This document shows, in pieces, positions 53,699 through 62,807 of a DNA stretch of 64,000 bases (position 1 is the stretch's first letter; every line of letters begins with the position of its first letter). This DNA is from Tenacibaculum larymnensis (GTDB taxonomy: Bacteria; Bacteroidota; Bacteroidia; Flavobacteriales; Flavobacteriaceae). The notes under the pieces are model-generated. The model was not told where the DNA came from, made no database searches, and was given only the letters and a program-made list of their open reading frames with translations. The stretch spans positions 85,588 to 149,587 of the forward strand of contig NZ_JAIWJY010000011.1 of NCBI RefSeq assembly GCF_028829235.1. Reading direction: 5' to 3'. The position numbers and the translations under genes were made by a program.

Positions 53699-54823
53699 AT
53701 GGGATTTCAAATAAAAAACATTAAAGAATCTAAAGAAAAAACTTTTGATTTTGATAAGTTATTAAAAAAAGAAATAAACTTATTTGGAAAATCATTTTCT
53801 AACAAAAAGAAAGAAAGTTTTTACACAGAGTTGTATGTACTTTTACAAGCTGGACTGGAATTAAAAGATGCATTAGAGTTAATTTCAAAAGAGCAAAAAA
53901 AAGAAACAGACGAACAGTTAATTGAATCTATTATTGAAAAACTTATTTCTGGAAAAAATTTTTCAGAAGCTTTACAAGAAAAAAAGCTTTTCTCTACTTA
54001 TGAATATGTTTCAATTCAAATAGGAGAAAGAACAGGAACTTTAAATAAAGTTATAGAAGAATTGGGTAATTATTTCAAAAAGAAAAATGAGCAGAAAAGA
54101 ACTGTTTTAAACGCTCTCTCCTATCCTATTATAATTCTTACAACTGCATTTTTTGCTGTAGGCTTTATGTTACAATTCGTAGTACCTATGTTTGCTGATA
54201 TTTTTAAACAAAATAATGTTGAACTCCCTTGGATTACTACTAAAATTATAATGATTTCAAACTTTTTTAAAAATTATTACTGGGTTCTATTTTTAGTAAT
54301 TGTAATTACAGTAGTTTTAAGAAAGTTTTTCAAAAACACACTATGGTATCAAAGAATTAGTTCTAAAATAATCTTAAGGCTACCTTTTATTGGTGAGTTT
54401 GTAAAAAAAGTAAAAGTTGCTCAATTTACACAAGCACTCTCTTTACTTATAGGTGCTAAAGTTCCTTTATTAAATGGCATTCAACTTACACAGAAAATGA
54501 TTAACTTCTATCCCTTGCAACAAGCCTTAAACAATATAGAAAATGACATCTTAGTAGGAAAAACATTATCAGAAAGCATAAAAAAACATTCTATTTTCGA
54601 TTCAAAAATGATTTCTTTAACTAAAGTTGCAGAAGAAACAAACCAAAATCAGGTTATTTTTGAGCGATTGACAACCCAATATAATAAAGATGTAGAGTAT
54701 AAATCAAAAATGTTAAGCACAGCTTTAGAACCATTAATTATTTTAATTTTAGGAATAGTTGTAGCTACAATACTTATAGCTATGTACATACCAATGTTTA
54801 AGTTAAGTACCGTTATAGGTTAA
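53699..54823 (+). CDS. gspF: GspF/PilC-type inner-membrane platform protein
   Basis: A 374-residue protein with the duplicated T2SSF domain: first half ~55-180 (FYTELYVLLQAGLELKDALELI, QIGERTGTLNKVIEELGNYF), second ~235-365 (VAQFTQALSLLIGAKVPLLNGIQL, VAEETNQNQVIFERL). Three membrane helices (~145-170, 190-210, 345-367). It forms the platform turned by the ATPase. Its stop is overlapped for 4 bases by the end of the convergent pseudopilin gene. Confidence 0.93.
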   Translation: MGFQIKNIKESKEKTFDFDKLLKKEINLFGKSFSNKKKESFYTELYVLLQAGLELKDALELISKEQKKETDEQLIESIIEKLISGKNFSEALQEKKLFSTYEYVSIQIGERTGTLNKVIEELGNYFKKKNEQKRTVLNALSYPIIILTTAFFAVGFMLQFVVPMFADIFKQNNVELPWITTKIIMISNFFKNYYWVLFLVIVITVVLRKFFKNTLWYQRISSKIILRLPFIGEFVKKVKVAQFTQALSLLIGAKVPLLNGIQLTQKMINFYPLQQALNNIENDILVGKTLSESIKKHSIFDSKMISLTKVAEETNQNQVIFERLTTQYNKDVEYKSKMLSTALEPLIILILGIVVATILIAMYIPMFKLSTVIG

Positions 54824-55230
54824 TCCTTTACTATTTCCTTTAAATTTTTGTCTTGGTCTACTTCCCAAATATTAAAAACTCCATCACCGTCAAAATCACT
54901 AACAGCAATTGCTCTAGCTTTAAATGAGTTATTTGTAGCTTCAATTATTTCATAGCTATAATAAGCTGTTCCTCCTTGGTTAATATTTTTAGGAATAATA
55001 AAGTCTACCTCATTAAAATCATTTGAATATTTTGAGTGTAAGTAGAAATAGCTTTTTTGCAATCCATATAAATGGTTTAGTTGAACTTTAGCTTCAATGC
55101 TTTTAGCTTTTGAAATTTGTGGCATTAAAGAAGGTAATGCTATTAAAATAAGAATTCCTATAATAACTAAAACAACTAAAAGTTCCTGTAAGTTATAAGC
55201 ATCTACCTTTTTTGAAAATTTCAATTTCAT
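54820..55230 (-). CDS. GspG-like major pseudopilin on the opposite strand
   Basis: A 136-residue type IV pilin-like protein: MKLKFSKKVDA followed by YNLQELLVVLVIIGILILIALPSLMPQI, Ala at -1, Glu at +5. The helix and the length match GspG. The C-terminus has DFDGDGVFNIWEVDQD, a DxDxDG calcium-loop-like motif, in keeping with Ca-binding GspG. The longer ATG-less start at 55254 lies upstream of the expected transcript start (-7 box 55252-55259), so 55230 is used. It is the only gene of the locus on the minus strand and overlaps the gspF end by 4 bases. Confidence 0.88.
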   Translation of the reverse strand: MKLKFSKKVDAYNLQELLVVLVIIGILILIALPSLMPQISKAKSIEAKVQLNHLYGLQKSYFYLHSKYSNDFNEVDFIIPKNINQGGTAYYSYEIIEATNNSFKARAIAVSDFDGDGVFNIWEVDQDKNLKEIVKD

Positions 55231-55251
55231 CTCTGTTTTTTTGATTTTTGT

Positions 55252-55259
55252 CAAAAGTA
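55252..55259 (-). promoter_or_regulatory. -7 box of the major pseudopilin gene
   Basis: TACTTTTG on the minus strand, 22 bases before the ATG at 55230; 20 bases from the oppositely directed box at 55280. It excludes the longer start at 55254. Confidence 0.6.
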
Positions 55260-55279
55260 TTAAAAATGAAATAATTCTT

Positions 55280-55287
55280 TACATTTG
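55280..55287 (+). promoter_or_regulatory. -7 box of the lipoprotein/secretin genes
   Basis: TACATTTG 22 bases before the ATG at 55309, divergent from the pseudopilin promoter. It excludes the in-frame TTG at 55285, which lies inside the box. Confidence 0.6.
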
Positions 55288-55308
55288 CCTCTAAAATTTA
55301 AAGTTTTT

Positions 55309-55662
55309 ATGAAAAAGAAAGTATTGATGCTTCTCTCTGCATTAGTTTTAACAAATTGTGAAGCCATATTCGTTGAGAATATTTCAGATAAAAAAATCAC
55401 CATTGTCTCTCCTGCTAATAAAGTTAAGCTAGATGATCCAGAAATAGTTTTTTCATGGAATAAACTGGATGACGTAGACGTATATCACTTAAAAGTTATT
55501 ACCCCAAACTTTAGTAACATTACCAAAACTGTACTAGATACAGTGATTGCAAAATCTTTATTCTCAAAAAAACTAAGCTCTGGTGATTATGAGTGGAGTA
55601 TTATTGGAAAAAACTCCGAGTATCAAACACAAGAAACTAGAAGCTCTTTTACTATAAATTAA
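55309..55662 (+). CDS. Small lipoprotein before the secretin (pilotin candidate)
   Basis: A 117-residue lipoprotein (MKKKVLMLLSALVLTNC, Cys17) with a single beta-sandwich-like domain (ITIVSPANKVKLDDPEIVFSWNKLDDVDVYHLKVITP), similar to a fibronectin type III fold. It precedes the secretin gene by 12 bases. Outer-membrane lipoproteins next to secretins often act as pilotins; that role is inferred from position, not from sequence similarity. Confidence 0.75.
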   Translation: MKKKVLMLLSALVLTNCEAIFVENISDKKITIVSPANKVKLDDPEIVFSWNKLDDVDVYHLKVITPNFSNITKTVLDTVIAKSLFSKKLSSGDYEWSIIGKNSEYQTQETRSSFTIN

Positions 55663-55674
55663 TTATTAAATATT

Positions 55675-57753
55675 TTGAAAAAGAAATTACTCCTATTTTT
55701 TTTATTATCCAGTTCTATCCTTTTTTCACAACAAACAAATAATAGAATATCCAAACTGAAACATACGTTAGACAGTTTACAAACAAAAATCCCAGGACTT
55801 ACTAAAAAAGTTGATTTTAGTGTTAACAATATTGAACTTCCTGTCTTCGTAAGGTCAGTAGCAAATACTCATAAAGTAAATGTAAGTATTGGTCCTGAGC
55901 TAAATAATTTTTCTTTATCTCATAATTTTTCGGATGCTACTGTTAGCAACATATTTTTGTATTTATGCAAAGAGTATTCTTTAACAATAGAACCTTTAGG
56001 AAATATTCTATCAATAAAAAAACACTCTCGTAAACCTATTTTTAAAACAAAAAATATACCTGTAGAATATGATTCAACTATTGATAAATTCTCTATTGAA
56101 TTAAACAACGATACGTTGTCTGTTGCTTTTAAAAAAATAACCGATGTAACAGGTAAAAACTTAGTGTATTCTGTTGGTTTAGGGAATAAACGGATATCTG
56201 GTTATATTCAAGGAAAAACTTTTGAAAGTGCAATAGATAAATTAGCTTTTTCGAACAATTTGTTAGTTACAAAAACAAAAGATGATTATTATTTATTTGA
56301 AGAGGTTTCTAATGGATCAAGCACAGCAAATATTAAATCAAAGCAAAGACCAAGAAGATATCGAAGCTCTAACTTTTTTTATCAAGTAAACGATACAATA
56401 AATAAAATTATAAGTGTTGATTTTGAAAACACTGATATAGCTTCAATTATTAAAAATATTGGTTATGATTTAAATGTAGGAATTTTCACAAACACTTCAC
56501 TAACAGCGATAGGAAAAGCTTCTATAAAAACAGACAGTATAACCTATGATAGGTTGTTATATAAGCTATTAGAAGACACTCCTTACACATATAAAAAAGA
56601 AGATAATTTATACTTTTTAGGAAAAAGAGAACAAGCCTCTTTAAGAAGTATTGTAACTGTTCCTTTATTACATAGGTCTATTGAGATTATGGCTGCCCCG
56701 ATGAATAACAGGAATCAATTTAGCTATAATACTTCTTCTTTCAATCAAAATACAAGTAATAATAACTATGCCCAAAACTATAATAAGAATGGCTTTAACA
56801 ATCAACAGCAAACTATAAATACAAGAAACAATAATAGATCTTTTAATACTTACAATAACAAAGCAGAAGCTTTAATTAATATTCTTCCTAAAGAGGTAAC
56901 AAACGACTTAGAAGTAAAAACAGATATAGAAAGAAACAGTTTTATAATTAGTGGAGATGCTCAAAAAATAGAAAAATTTAAATCTTTTATTAAGGAAATA
57001 GATAAACCGGTACCGGTTATTCTCATAGAAGTAATGATTTTAGAAGTAAATAAATCTGCTACAGTGGACACAGGTATTGAGTTAGGGTTAGGCAAAAAAC
57101 CTGTTAAAGATGCCGGACAATTATTCCCTTCTGCTGACTTAACGCTAGGAGCAACTACTATTAATAAAATAATAGGAGGGTTTAATGGTTTTGGTTCTTT
57201 AAATGTAGGTAAAGTAGTTCCTAATTTTTATGCAAAGATCAATGCTATGGAGGCTAATGGAAATATTAAAATTCGTTCTACCCCTAAACTATCAACTTTA
57301 AACGGACACAAGGCTGTTTTATCAAATGGAGAACGTTCTTATTATGCTATTACAAGGAGAGACATTATAGGTTCTCAAAACCCTCAAACAACTGAAATTA
57401 AAAATTATGTTCCTATTGACGCTGATTTATCTATAGCTATAAAACCCTTGGTAGCTGGAGATAATCAAATTACAATGAGTATTAATGTAGTCCAGTCAAG
57501 TTTTAATGGAAAGAGAATAGACAAAGAGGCTCCTCCAGGAATGAACTCTAGAGAGTTTACATCTATCATTAGGGTTAAAGATCAAGATGTAGTAATATTG
57601 GGTGGGTTGGAAGAAAACTTAAAAAATGATTCAGGTTCCGGAGTCCCTTTATTGTCCAGAATACCAGTAATAAAATGGTTGTTTAGTAAAAGAAAACGTA
57701 TTGACTCTAAAAAAAAGCTATCTGTTTTAATTAAACCTACAATCATTAAATAA
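55675..57753 (+). CDS. gspD: Secretin (GspD/PilQ-like) with three STN-like domains
   Basis: A 692-residue outer-membrane secretin starting with TTG. Signal peptide to ~19 (LLSSSILFSQ). Three STN/N0-like domains follow: ~46-117, ~138-210, ~246-317 (each with a xxVAxxxNVxxGI-type beta-alpha pattern). An Asn/Gln-rich linker (~343-395) leads to an N-type domain (KTDIERNSFIISGDAQKIEKFKSFIKEIDKPVPVILIEVMILEV). The secretin core ends in VPLLSRIPVIKWLFSKR and KKKLSVLIKPTIIK. It forms the outer-membrane gate for the pseudopilus. The stop overlaps the next ATG by one base. Confidence 0.93.
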   Translation: MKKKLLLFFLLSSSILFSQQTNNRISKLKHTLDSLQTKIPGLTKKVDFSVNNIELPVFVRSVANTHKVNVSIGPELNNFSLSHNFSDATVSNIFLYLCKEYSLTIEPLGNILSIKKHSRKPIFKTKNIPVEYDSTIDKFSIELNNDTLSVAFKKITDVTGKNLVYSVGLGNKRISGYIQGKTFESAIDKLAFSNNLLVTKTKDDYYLFEEVSNGSSTANIKSKQRPRRYRSSNFFYQVNDTINKIISVDFENTDIASIIKNIGYDLNVGIFTNTSLTAIGKASIKTDSITYDRLLYKLLEDTPYTYKKEDNLYFLGKREQASLRSIVTVPLLHRSIEIMAAPMNNRNQFSYNTSSFNQNTSNNNYAQNYNKNGFNNQQQTINTRNNNRSFNTYNNKAEALINILPKEVTNDLEVKTDIERNSFIISGDAQKIEKFKSFIKEIDKPVPVILIEVMILEVNKSATVDTGIELGLGKKPVKDAGQLFPSADLTLGATTINKIIGGFNGFGSLNVGKVVPNFYAKINAMEANGNIKIRSTPKLSTLNGHKAVLSNGERSYYAITRRDIIGSQNPQTTEIKNYVPIDADLSIAIKPLVAGDNQITMSINVVQSSFNGKRIDKEAPPGMNSREFTSIIRVKDQDVVILGGLEENLKNDSGSGVPLLSRIPVIKWLFSKRKRIDSKKKLSVLIKPTIIK

Positions 57754-58934
57754 TGCTTAAAGATTGGTTTTTATATAATAATAGATTTTGTGCTGTAGAA
57801 CACACCTTCAATCCTCAAGGAAAAGAAAGTTACCATTTTTTACAATTGAAGAAAAAAGGAAAAGAACTTCAATTAGACAGTAAAAAAACTTTTTCTACTC
57901 ATAAAGAGCTTATTAGTTTTCTCAAGAAATCTAAACAACAACAAATTGTTTTAGTTTTTAACAACCAACAAGTTTTAACTAAAAACATAAACAAACCTGA
58001 AAATTATCAAAATATATTTCAATTAGCATACCCTAGTTTAAATAGTACAGAATTCTACTATCAATATGAAAAAACTAATGATAATATATTTTTAGCAGTG
58101 ACAAGAAAGTCATACATTGATGACTTAATTAAACTATATTCTTCTAATCAAATTTCTGTTTTAGACTTCTCTTTAGGAAATCTATCAGTTTTTGAAATTG
58201 CTAATTTATTTCAGACATCGGAAATTACTACATCCAATTCAAAAATACTTCTTGAACACAAAAAAATAATTAATATCACCCCTAAACATTTCAATAATAA
58301 AATCTATATTGTTAATGGTTTAAACATTGATAGCAATAGTCTTTTATCTTTAGGTATTATTATAAGTTTTTATTTAAAGACTAATTTTCACCATACTAAA
58401 ACTCATTTCAATAGCTTTAAAAATAAAGTCATTTTTAATAAAGGCTATAAAACAGCTCTGAGTTTTTGCCTTGTAATATTATTTATTAATTTTTTGTTTT
58501 TTAGTTCATATTATAAAGAAGTTACAGAATTAAACAGCTACATAGAAATAAATAACAGTACTAAGGAAAATCTAAAATTATTGAATAATGAAGTAATAGA
58601 AAAAGAAAAATTATTGAATCAAATTCAAAATTACTCCTCAATAAGCATTGCTAAATATATAGATGAGATTTCTTATACTACACCCAATACAATATTACTG
58701 ACAGAATTGAATTATCAACCTTTTTTAAATACCATTAAAGAGAAGAAAGAAATAAAGAACGAGTTAAAAACAATAAGAATCAGTGGTAATTTTAAATCCA
58801 ATTCAGATATTAGTAATTGGGTAGATATAATAGAGAAACTTACTTGGGTTAAAGAAGTTTCTAATTTAAAAATAGAAAACACCAAACAAATTTCTAAATT
58901 TCATTTTTCAATAATTATAAAAAATGAGTTATAA
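57753..58934 (+). CDS. GspL-like (PilM-PilN fusion-type) protein
   Basis: A 393-residue inner-membrane protein. The cytoplasmic part (~1-230) has no clear ATP motif and may be a degenerate actin-like PilM fold. A membrane helix lies at ~233-252, followed by a coiled coil (~260-300) and a ferredoxin-like C-terminal domain (ELKTIRISGNFKSNSDISNWVDIIEKLTWVKEVSNLKI) as in PilN/GspL. This single-chain order is that of GspL in T2SS. It overlaps the next gene by 11 bases. Called from architecture and position. Confidence 0.75.
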   Translation: MLKDWFLYNNRFCAVEHTFNPQGKESYHFLQLKKKGKELQLDSKKTFSTHKELISFLKKSKQQQIVLVFNNQQVLTKNINKPENYQNIFQLAYPSLNSTEFYYQYEKTNDNIFLAVTRKSYIDDLIKLYSSNQISVLDFSLGNLSVFEIANLFQTSEITTSNSKILLEHKKIINITPKHFNNKIYIVNGLNIDSNSLLSLGIIISFYLKTNFHHTKTHFNSFKNKVIFNKGYKTALSFCLVILFINFLFFSSYYKEVTELNSYIEINNSTKENLKLLNNEVIEKEKLLNQIQNYSSISIAKYIDEISYTTPNTILLTELNYQPFLNTIKEKKEIKNELKTIRISGNFKSNSDISNWVDIIEKLTWVKEVSNLKIENTKQISKFHFSIIIKNEL

Positions 58935-59445
58935 AAAGAAAAATATCATGCTACTTTTTTCTTTCATTGCTTTATTGAGCTTTATATATGTATTTAGTAT
59001 TTCTAAAACATTAGACTACAAAAAAAAACTCAGTGATTTACTACAAGAAAAAGAAAAAATTAATAATAGTACTATTGAACTAAAACTACTTAAAGAAAAG
59101 TCTATATACTTAGACTCAATTTTAAAACAAGAAAACATATCTGTTACTAACTCTTTTCAACAAATTATTTTAAAAAAAATAAATGAATTCAAAAAAGAAA
59201 ACAAAATTGAACTAATTGAATTCAATACGTCTATAAATGTGCTAGACAACAATACAAATGCTCAGCTATATCCCTTAATTATAAAAGGAAACTTTAATGA
59301 GTTGCTATCGCTTTTAAACTACATAGAACAACAAGGCTTGGGAGAAATTAAAAACATTAATTTTCTTAAAAAGAAAGATTACAGAACTAAAAAAAACTTT
59401 CTGCTTTTAAAACTTTACATAAAAAAAATTGCTACAAAAAACTAA
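58924..59445 (+). CDS. GspM/PilO-like protein
   Basis: A 173-residue inner-membrane protein: one helix (~8-26), a coiled coil (~30-65) and a small C-terminal ferredoxin-like domain (YPLIIKGNFNELLSLLNYIEQQGLGEIKNINF). This is the PilO/GspM architecture, and it follows the GspL-like gene with an 11-base overlap. It ends the machine genes; the RHS gene starts 62 bases later with a weak box TACTTTTA between. Confidence 0.75.
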   Translation: MSYKKKNIMLLFSFIALLSFIYVFSISKTLDYKKKLSDLLQEKEKINNSTIELKLLKEKSIYLDSILKQENISVTNSFQQIILKKINEFKKENKIELIEFNTSINVLDNNTNAQLYPLIIKGNFNELLSLLNYIEQQGLGEIKNINFLKKKDYRTKKNFLLLKLYIKKIATKN

Positions 59446-59507
59446 AAATCATACTTTTACAAATGAAAACAAAAAACAAATTGCTAATTTAATTGCTATT
59501 ACATTTT

Positions 59508-62500
59508 ATGAAAAAAACTATGTTAAGCATCGTAATGATGCTCTTTTGTGTATGGGGGTATACACAAGAACTACCTACAATTATTCCTCCTTCACCTGAA
59601 GCAACTTCTTTGGCTAAGTTTACTGAAGTGCCTGTTAATCATTATTCAGGTCTGCCAAATATAAATATTCCTATATATACAATTCAAGAAAAAGGGATGA
59701 CTATCCCTATAAATTTAAGTTATCACGCCAGAGGGGTTCAAGTAGCTGAAATTGCACCAAGAGTAGGACTAGGATGGGGTTTGAATTATGGAGGTTCTAT
59801 TTCAAGACAAATTAGAGGAAAAGCAGACGAATTTGTAAAAGGTTATTTACGAGAAAATTTTTATGATACTTTTTTTACAGATTCAGCCACTCGTACAATA
59901 CTTTACAATCAAGATGTAAATAGAACTCCTTATGATTATGTTCCAGATGTTTTTTATTTTAATGCTAATGGAATTAATGGGAAGTTTATTTTTGATCAAA
60001 AAACAAAACAACCCTTGTTGCAAGAGTTTAAAGACTTTTCTGTTACATATTCATTGGATAATTCAGATGAAGAAGATAGAATATCAAGTTTTATTGTAAC
60101 GGATAAGGATGGAAATAAGTTTTATTATGGAGTTTCTGAAGATGGTTTAAGAAAAGCTAGAAATTATGATGAAATAATCCATAGTATGGTAAAATCGGAA
60201 CCAGGAGCAATTACTTATTTACCTAACGAGTCTGTTTATTCATACAATGCATGGCAACTAATGGATATTGTAACCTCTTTAGGTGCAAAAATTAAATTTT
60301 TTTATGAAAAGGAAGAATCAATTTTTTACAGAAGGTCTTATGATAGTTATAAAAAGGAAAATAATGAAGGGCCTAAAATTTTAAAAAGTTTTTTTACTAA
60401 AAATAGAAGTAATCAATATTTAATAAAAAAGATAGAGTTTTCATCTGGAAAAATTGAATTTGAAAAAAGTATAAATGAGAGACAAGATGTTGAAGATGCT
60501 TTTACATTAGATACGATAAAAATATTAGACAGTAATGATGAAATAATAAAGAAATATCACTTTAATTACATATATACTACAGATAACTCACCTGATAATG
60601 TTTTAGAAACGTTATACAATGGAGACCCGAAAGCAAAAAATAGGTTGTTTTTAAGCTCTATTACAGAAAGTGGTTCTGAAGGAAACATTTTACCAGAATA
60701 CTCTTTTGTGTATTCTAATATTAAACTACCTAATAGACATTCTAATTCACAAGACATTTGGGGGTATTATAATGGGGCTGATAATGGGAGGTTTTTAACT
60801 TTTTTTGATTATAGCAGTACTAACCCAATAAACAGGAGGGTTGATACTATAAAGTCTGAAGCTGGGTTGTTAAAAAAAATTAAGTATCCAACAGGTGGAT
60901 ATACTGAATATTTATTTGAACATAATAAAGTTATAGCAGGTAATTTGAAAGATATAGTTCATAATACCATAAACCCATTAACAAAATTAACAAATGGGTT
61001 ATCTAATTTAGAATCTCAATATTACAATGGTATAGAATATTCTAAATCGATTGTTATTGGAGAAAATATAAAAGGAAAAGTAGATATCAAGACATGGTTT
61101 ACAGACGAACAAAATTGTAGTTCAACAGGATATTTACCCGATTGTAAATTTGAAGTGTCTATTCATAATAAAGATAAAAGGGAAGCGTATCCTATATACA
61201 TAGGGAGTGCTATTTTAAATTTATCACCAGGAAATTATTTACTTAAAGTAAAACCAAAAAATCATGTTCACGACCCATATAATATTAATCATGGATTCAA
61301 TGTTATTATGAGCTGGGAAGAACAAGAAATTTCTGATGATGATTTAATTTATGGAGAAGGTAAACGTATTAAAAGAATTGATTTTAAAGATTCAAATGAC
61401 ATTGTTAAAACCAAAGAGTATGAATACTTAACCCCAGAAGGAAATTGTAGCGGGGTGTTGTTTGGTCTTCCTGGTTTTTATGCTAAAGATGATGTTGGTA
61501 TTGGATTAGTGATGTATGGTTCAATACCAGGAGGGGAGTTAGCAATTGCATATGGAAATAGCTTAGGCTATTCACATGTAGTAGAGTATATAGGTAATAA
61601 AAATAATAATATGGGAAAAGTAGAGTATGAATTTACAACTTTTCAAAATGCAGGAAACTATTATAAATTCCCCTATACAGTACCTGTGGATAATGAATGG
61701 ATAAGAGGAAAGAATATTTCGTTAAAATATTTAAAAAAAACAGGTAATAATTATCTTTTGATAAAAAAAATAGAGAATGAATATTCATATGGAGGATCAC
61801 TAACCCCATCATATTTCACTGGAACACCTTTACTACATGATCCACCAGTTAATGAAAGGCTTACAGAAAGAACAAGGTTTTTACTTCCTTTAATTGTGTT
61901 TACAGATACATATGCTAATTATAAAGTTTATTTTCAAAGCGGAGGGACATTAGATTTACTTAATACAAAAGAAACAAATTATTTTGATTATGGAAATACA
62001 TTTACCATCACAGATTATTATTATAATTATGACAAACACTATCAGTTAAAGTCTAGTAAAAAAACAAAAAGTAACGGAGATGTTATTTTAAATAGAATTA
62101 TATACCCTCAAGATAAATCAAATTTATTATTAACTACAGCAGAAGAAGGACTAAAATCATTCCATCGTTTTTTACCAATAGAAACATACATGTACAAAGA
62201 TATTGATAAAAACGGAAAAGGTACAAGTTCAGAACTGTTATCTAGTCAATATACAAGTTACGAACTTTTCAATAACTTATATTTACCGAGTAAAATACAA
62301 ACCTCAAAAGGAACACAAGCATTAGAAGACCGAATCATATATCACAGTTACGATAGCAAAGGTAACCCAACCGAGGTAAGTAAAGCAGATGGAACTCACA
62401 TTGTATATATATGGGGGTATAACCAAACACAACCTGTAGCCATAATAGAAAATGCTAAACTTTCAGATATTCCAAATACGTATATTAATCCTATAAGGAA

Positions 62501-62801
62501 TGCTTCAAACTTGGATGATGATAGAACTATAGATAGTAGAGATAACAATGGTAGTGTAACTAATTATATAGGGAATGAAGGGCAGTTACGTTTTTATTTA
62601 AATAAATTACATCAATTAACAGCATTAGAAAACTCACAAATGACATTTTACACTTATGACCCTTTAATAGGCGTAACGAGTATTACCGATCCACGAGGAC
62701 AAACAGTCTACTATCAGTACGATGAATTTAACCGATTAGAATTTATAAAAGATGCCGACGGGAATCTTTTAAAAGAACATAAGTACCATTATAAAAACTA
62801 A
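59508..62801 (+). CDS. RHS/YD-repeat-type secreted protein
   Basis: A 1097-residue protein with signal peptide (MLSIVMMLFCVWGYTQ). The N-terminal part carries the Bacteroidota RHS opening SPEATSLAKFTEVPVNHYSGLPNINIPIYTI and VGLGWGLNYGGSISR, resembling SpvB/TcaC-like beta regions. The C-terminal ~100 residues carry YD repeats (NPTEVSKADGTHIVYIWGYN, YTYDPLIGVTSITDPRGQTVYYQYDEFNRLEFIKDADGN). It lacks a toxin domain and a T9SS C-terminal sorting domain, and ends in HKYHYKN. The start is the ATG at 59508 rather than TTG 59493. Client of the T2SS-like locus by position only. Confidence 0.85.
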   Translation: MKKTMLSIVMMLFCVWGYTQELPTIIPPSPEATSLAKFTEVPVNHYSGLPNINIPIYTIQEKGMTIPINLSYHARGVQVAEIAPRVGLGWGLNYGGSISRQIRGKADEFVKGYLRENFYDTFFTDSATRTILYNQDVNRTPYDYVPDVFYFNANGINGKFIFDQKTKQPLLQEFKDFSVTYSLDNSDEEDRISSFIVTDKDGNKFYYGVSEDGLRKARNYDEIIHSMVKSEPGAITYLPNESVYSYNAWQLMDIVTSLGAKIKFFYEKEESIFYRRSYDSYKKENNEGPKILKSFFTKNRSNQYLIKKIEFSSGKIEFEKSINERQDVEDAFTLDTIKILDSNDEIIKKYHFNYIYTTDNSPDNVLETLYNGDPKAKNRLFLSSITESGSEGNILPEYSFVYSNIKLPNRHSNSQDIWGYYNGADNGRFLTFFDYSSTNPINRRVDTIKSEAGLLKKIKYPTGGYTEYLFEHNKVIAGNLKDIVHNTINPLTKLTNGLSNLESQYYNGIEYSKSIVIGENIKGKVDIKTWFTDEQNCSSTGYLPDCKFEVSIHNKDKREAYPIYIGSAILNLSPGNYLLKVKPKNHVHDPYNINHGFNVIMSWEEQEISDDDLIYGEGKRIKRIDFKDSNDIVKTKEYEYLTPEGNCSGVLFGLPGFYAKDDVGIGLVMYGSIPGGELAIAYGNSLGYSHVVEYIGNKNNNMGKVEYEFTTFQNAGNYYKFPYTVPVDNEWIRGKNISLKYLKKTGNNYLLIKKIENEYSYGGSLTPSYFTGTPLLHDPPVNERLTERTRFLLPLIVFTDTYANYKVYFQSGGTLDLLNTKETNYFDYGNTFTITDYYYNYDKHYQLKSSKKTKSNGDVILNRIIYPQDKSNLLLTTAEEGLKSFHRFLPIETYMYKDIDKNGKGTSSELLSSQYTSYELFNNLYLPSKIQTSKGTQALEDRIIYHSYDSKGNPTEVSKADGTHIVYIWGYNQTQPVAIIENAKLSDIPNTYINPIRNASNLDDDRTIDSRDNNGSVTNYIGNEGQLRFYLNKLHQLTALENSQMTFYTYDPLIGVTSITDPRGQTVYYQYDEFNRLEFIKDADGNLLKEHKYHYKN

Positions 62802-62807
62802 TTTGCT

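Noticed and set aside
59508..62801. Polymorphic RHS toxin with variable C-terminal effector
   Set aside because: The protein ends soon after the YD repeats with no RHS core cleavage motif, no toxin domain and no small immunity gene behind it.
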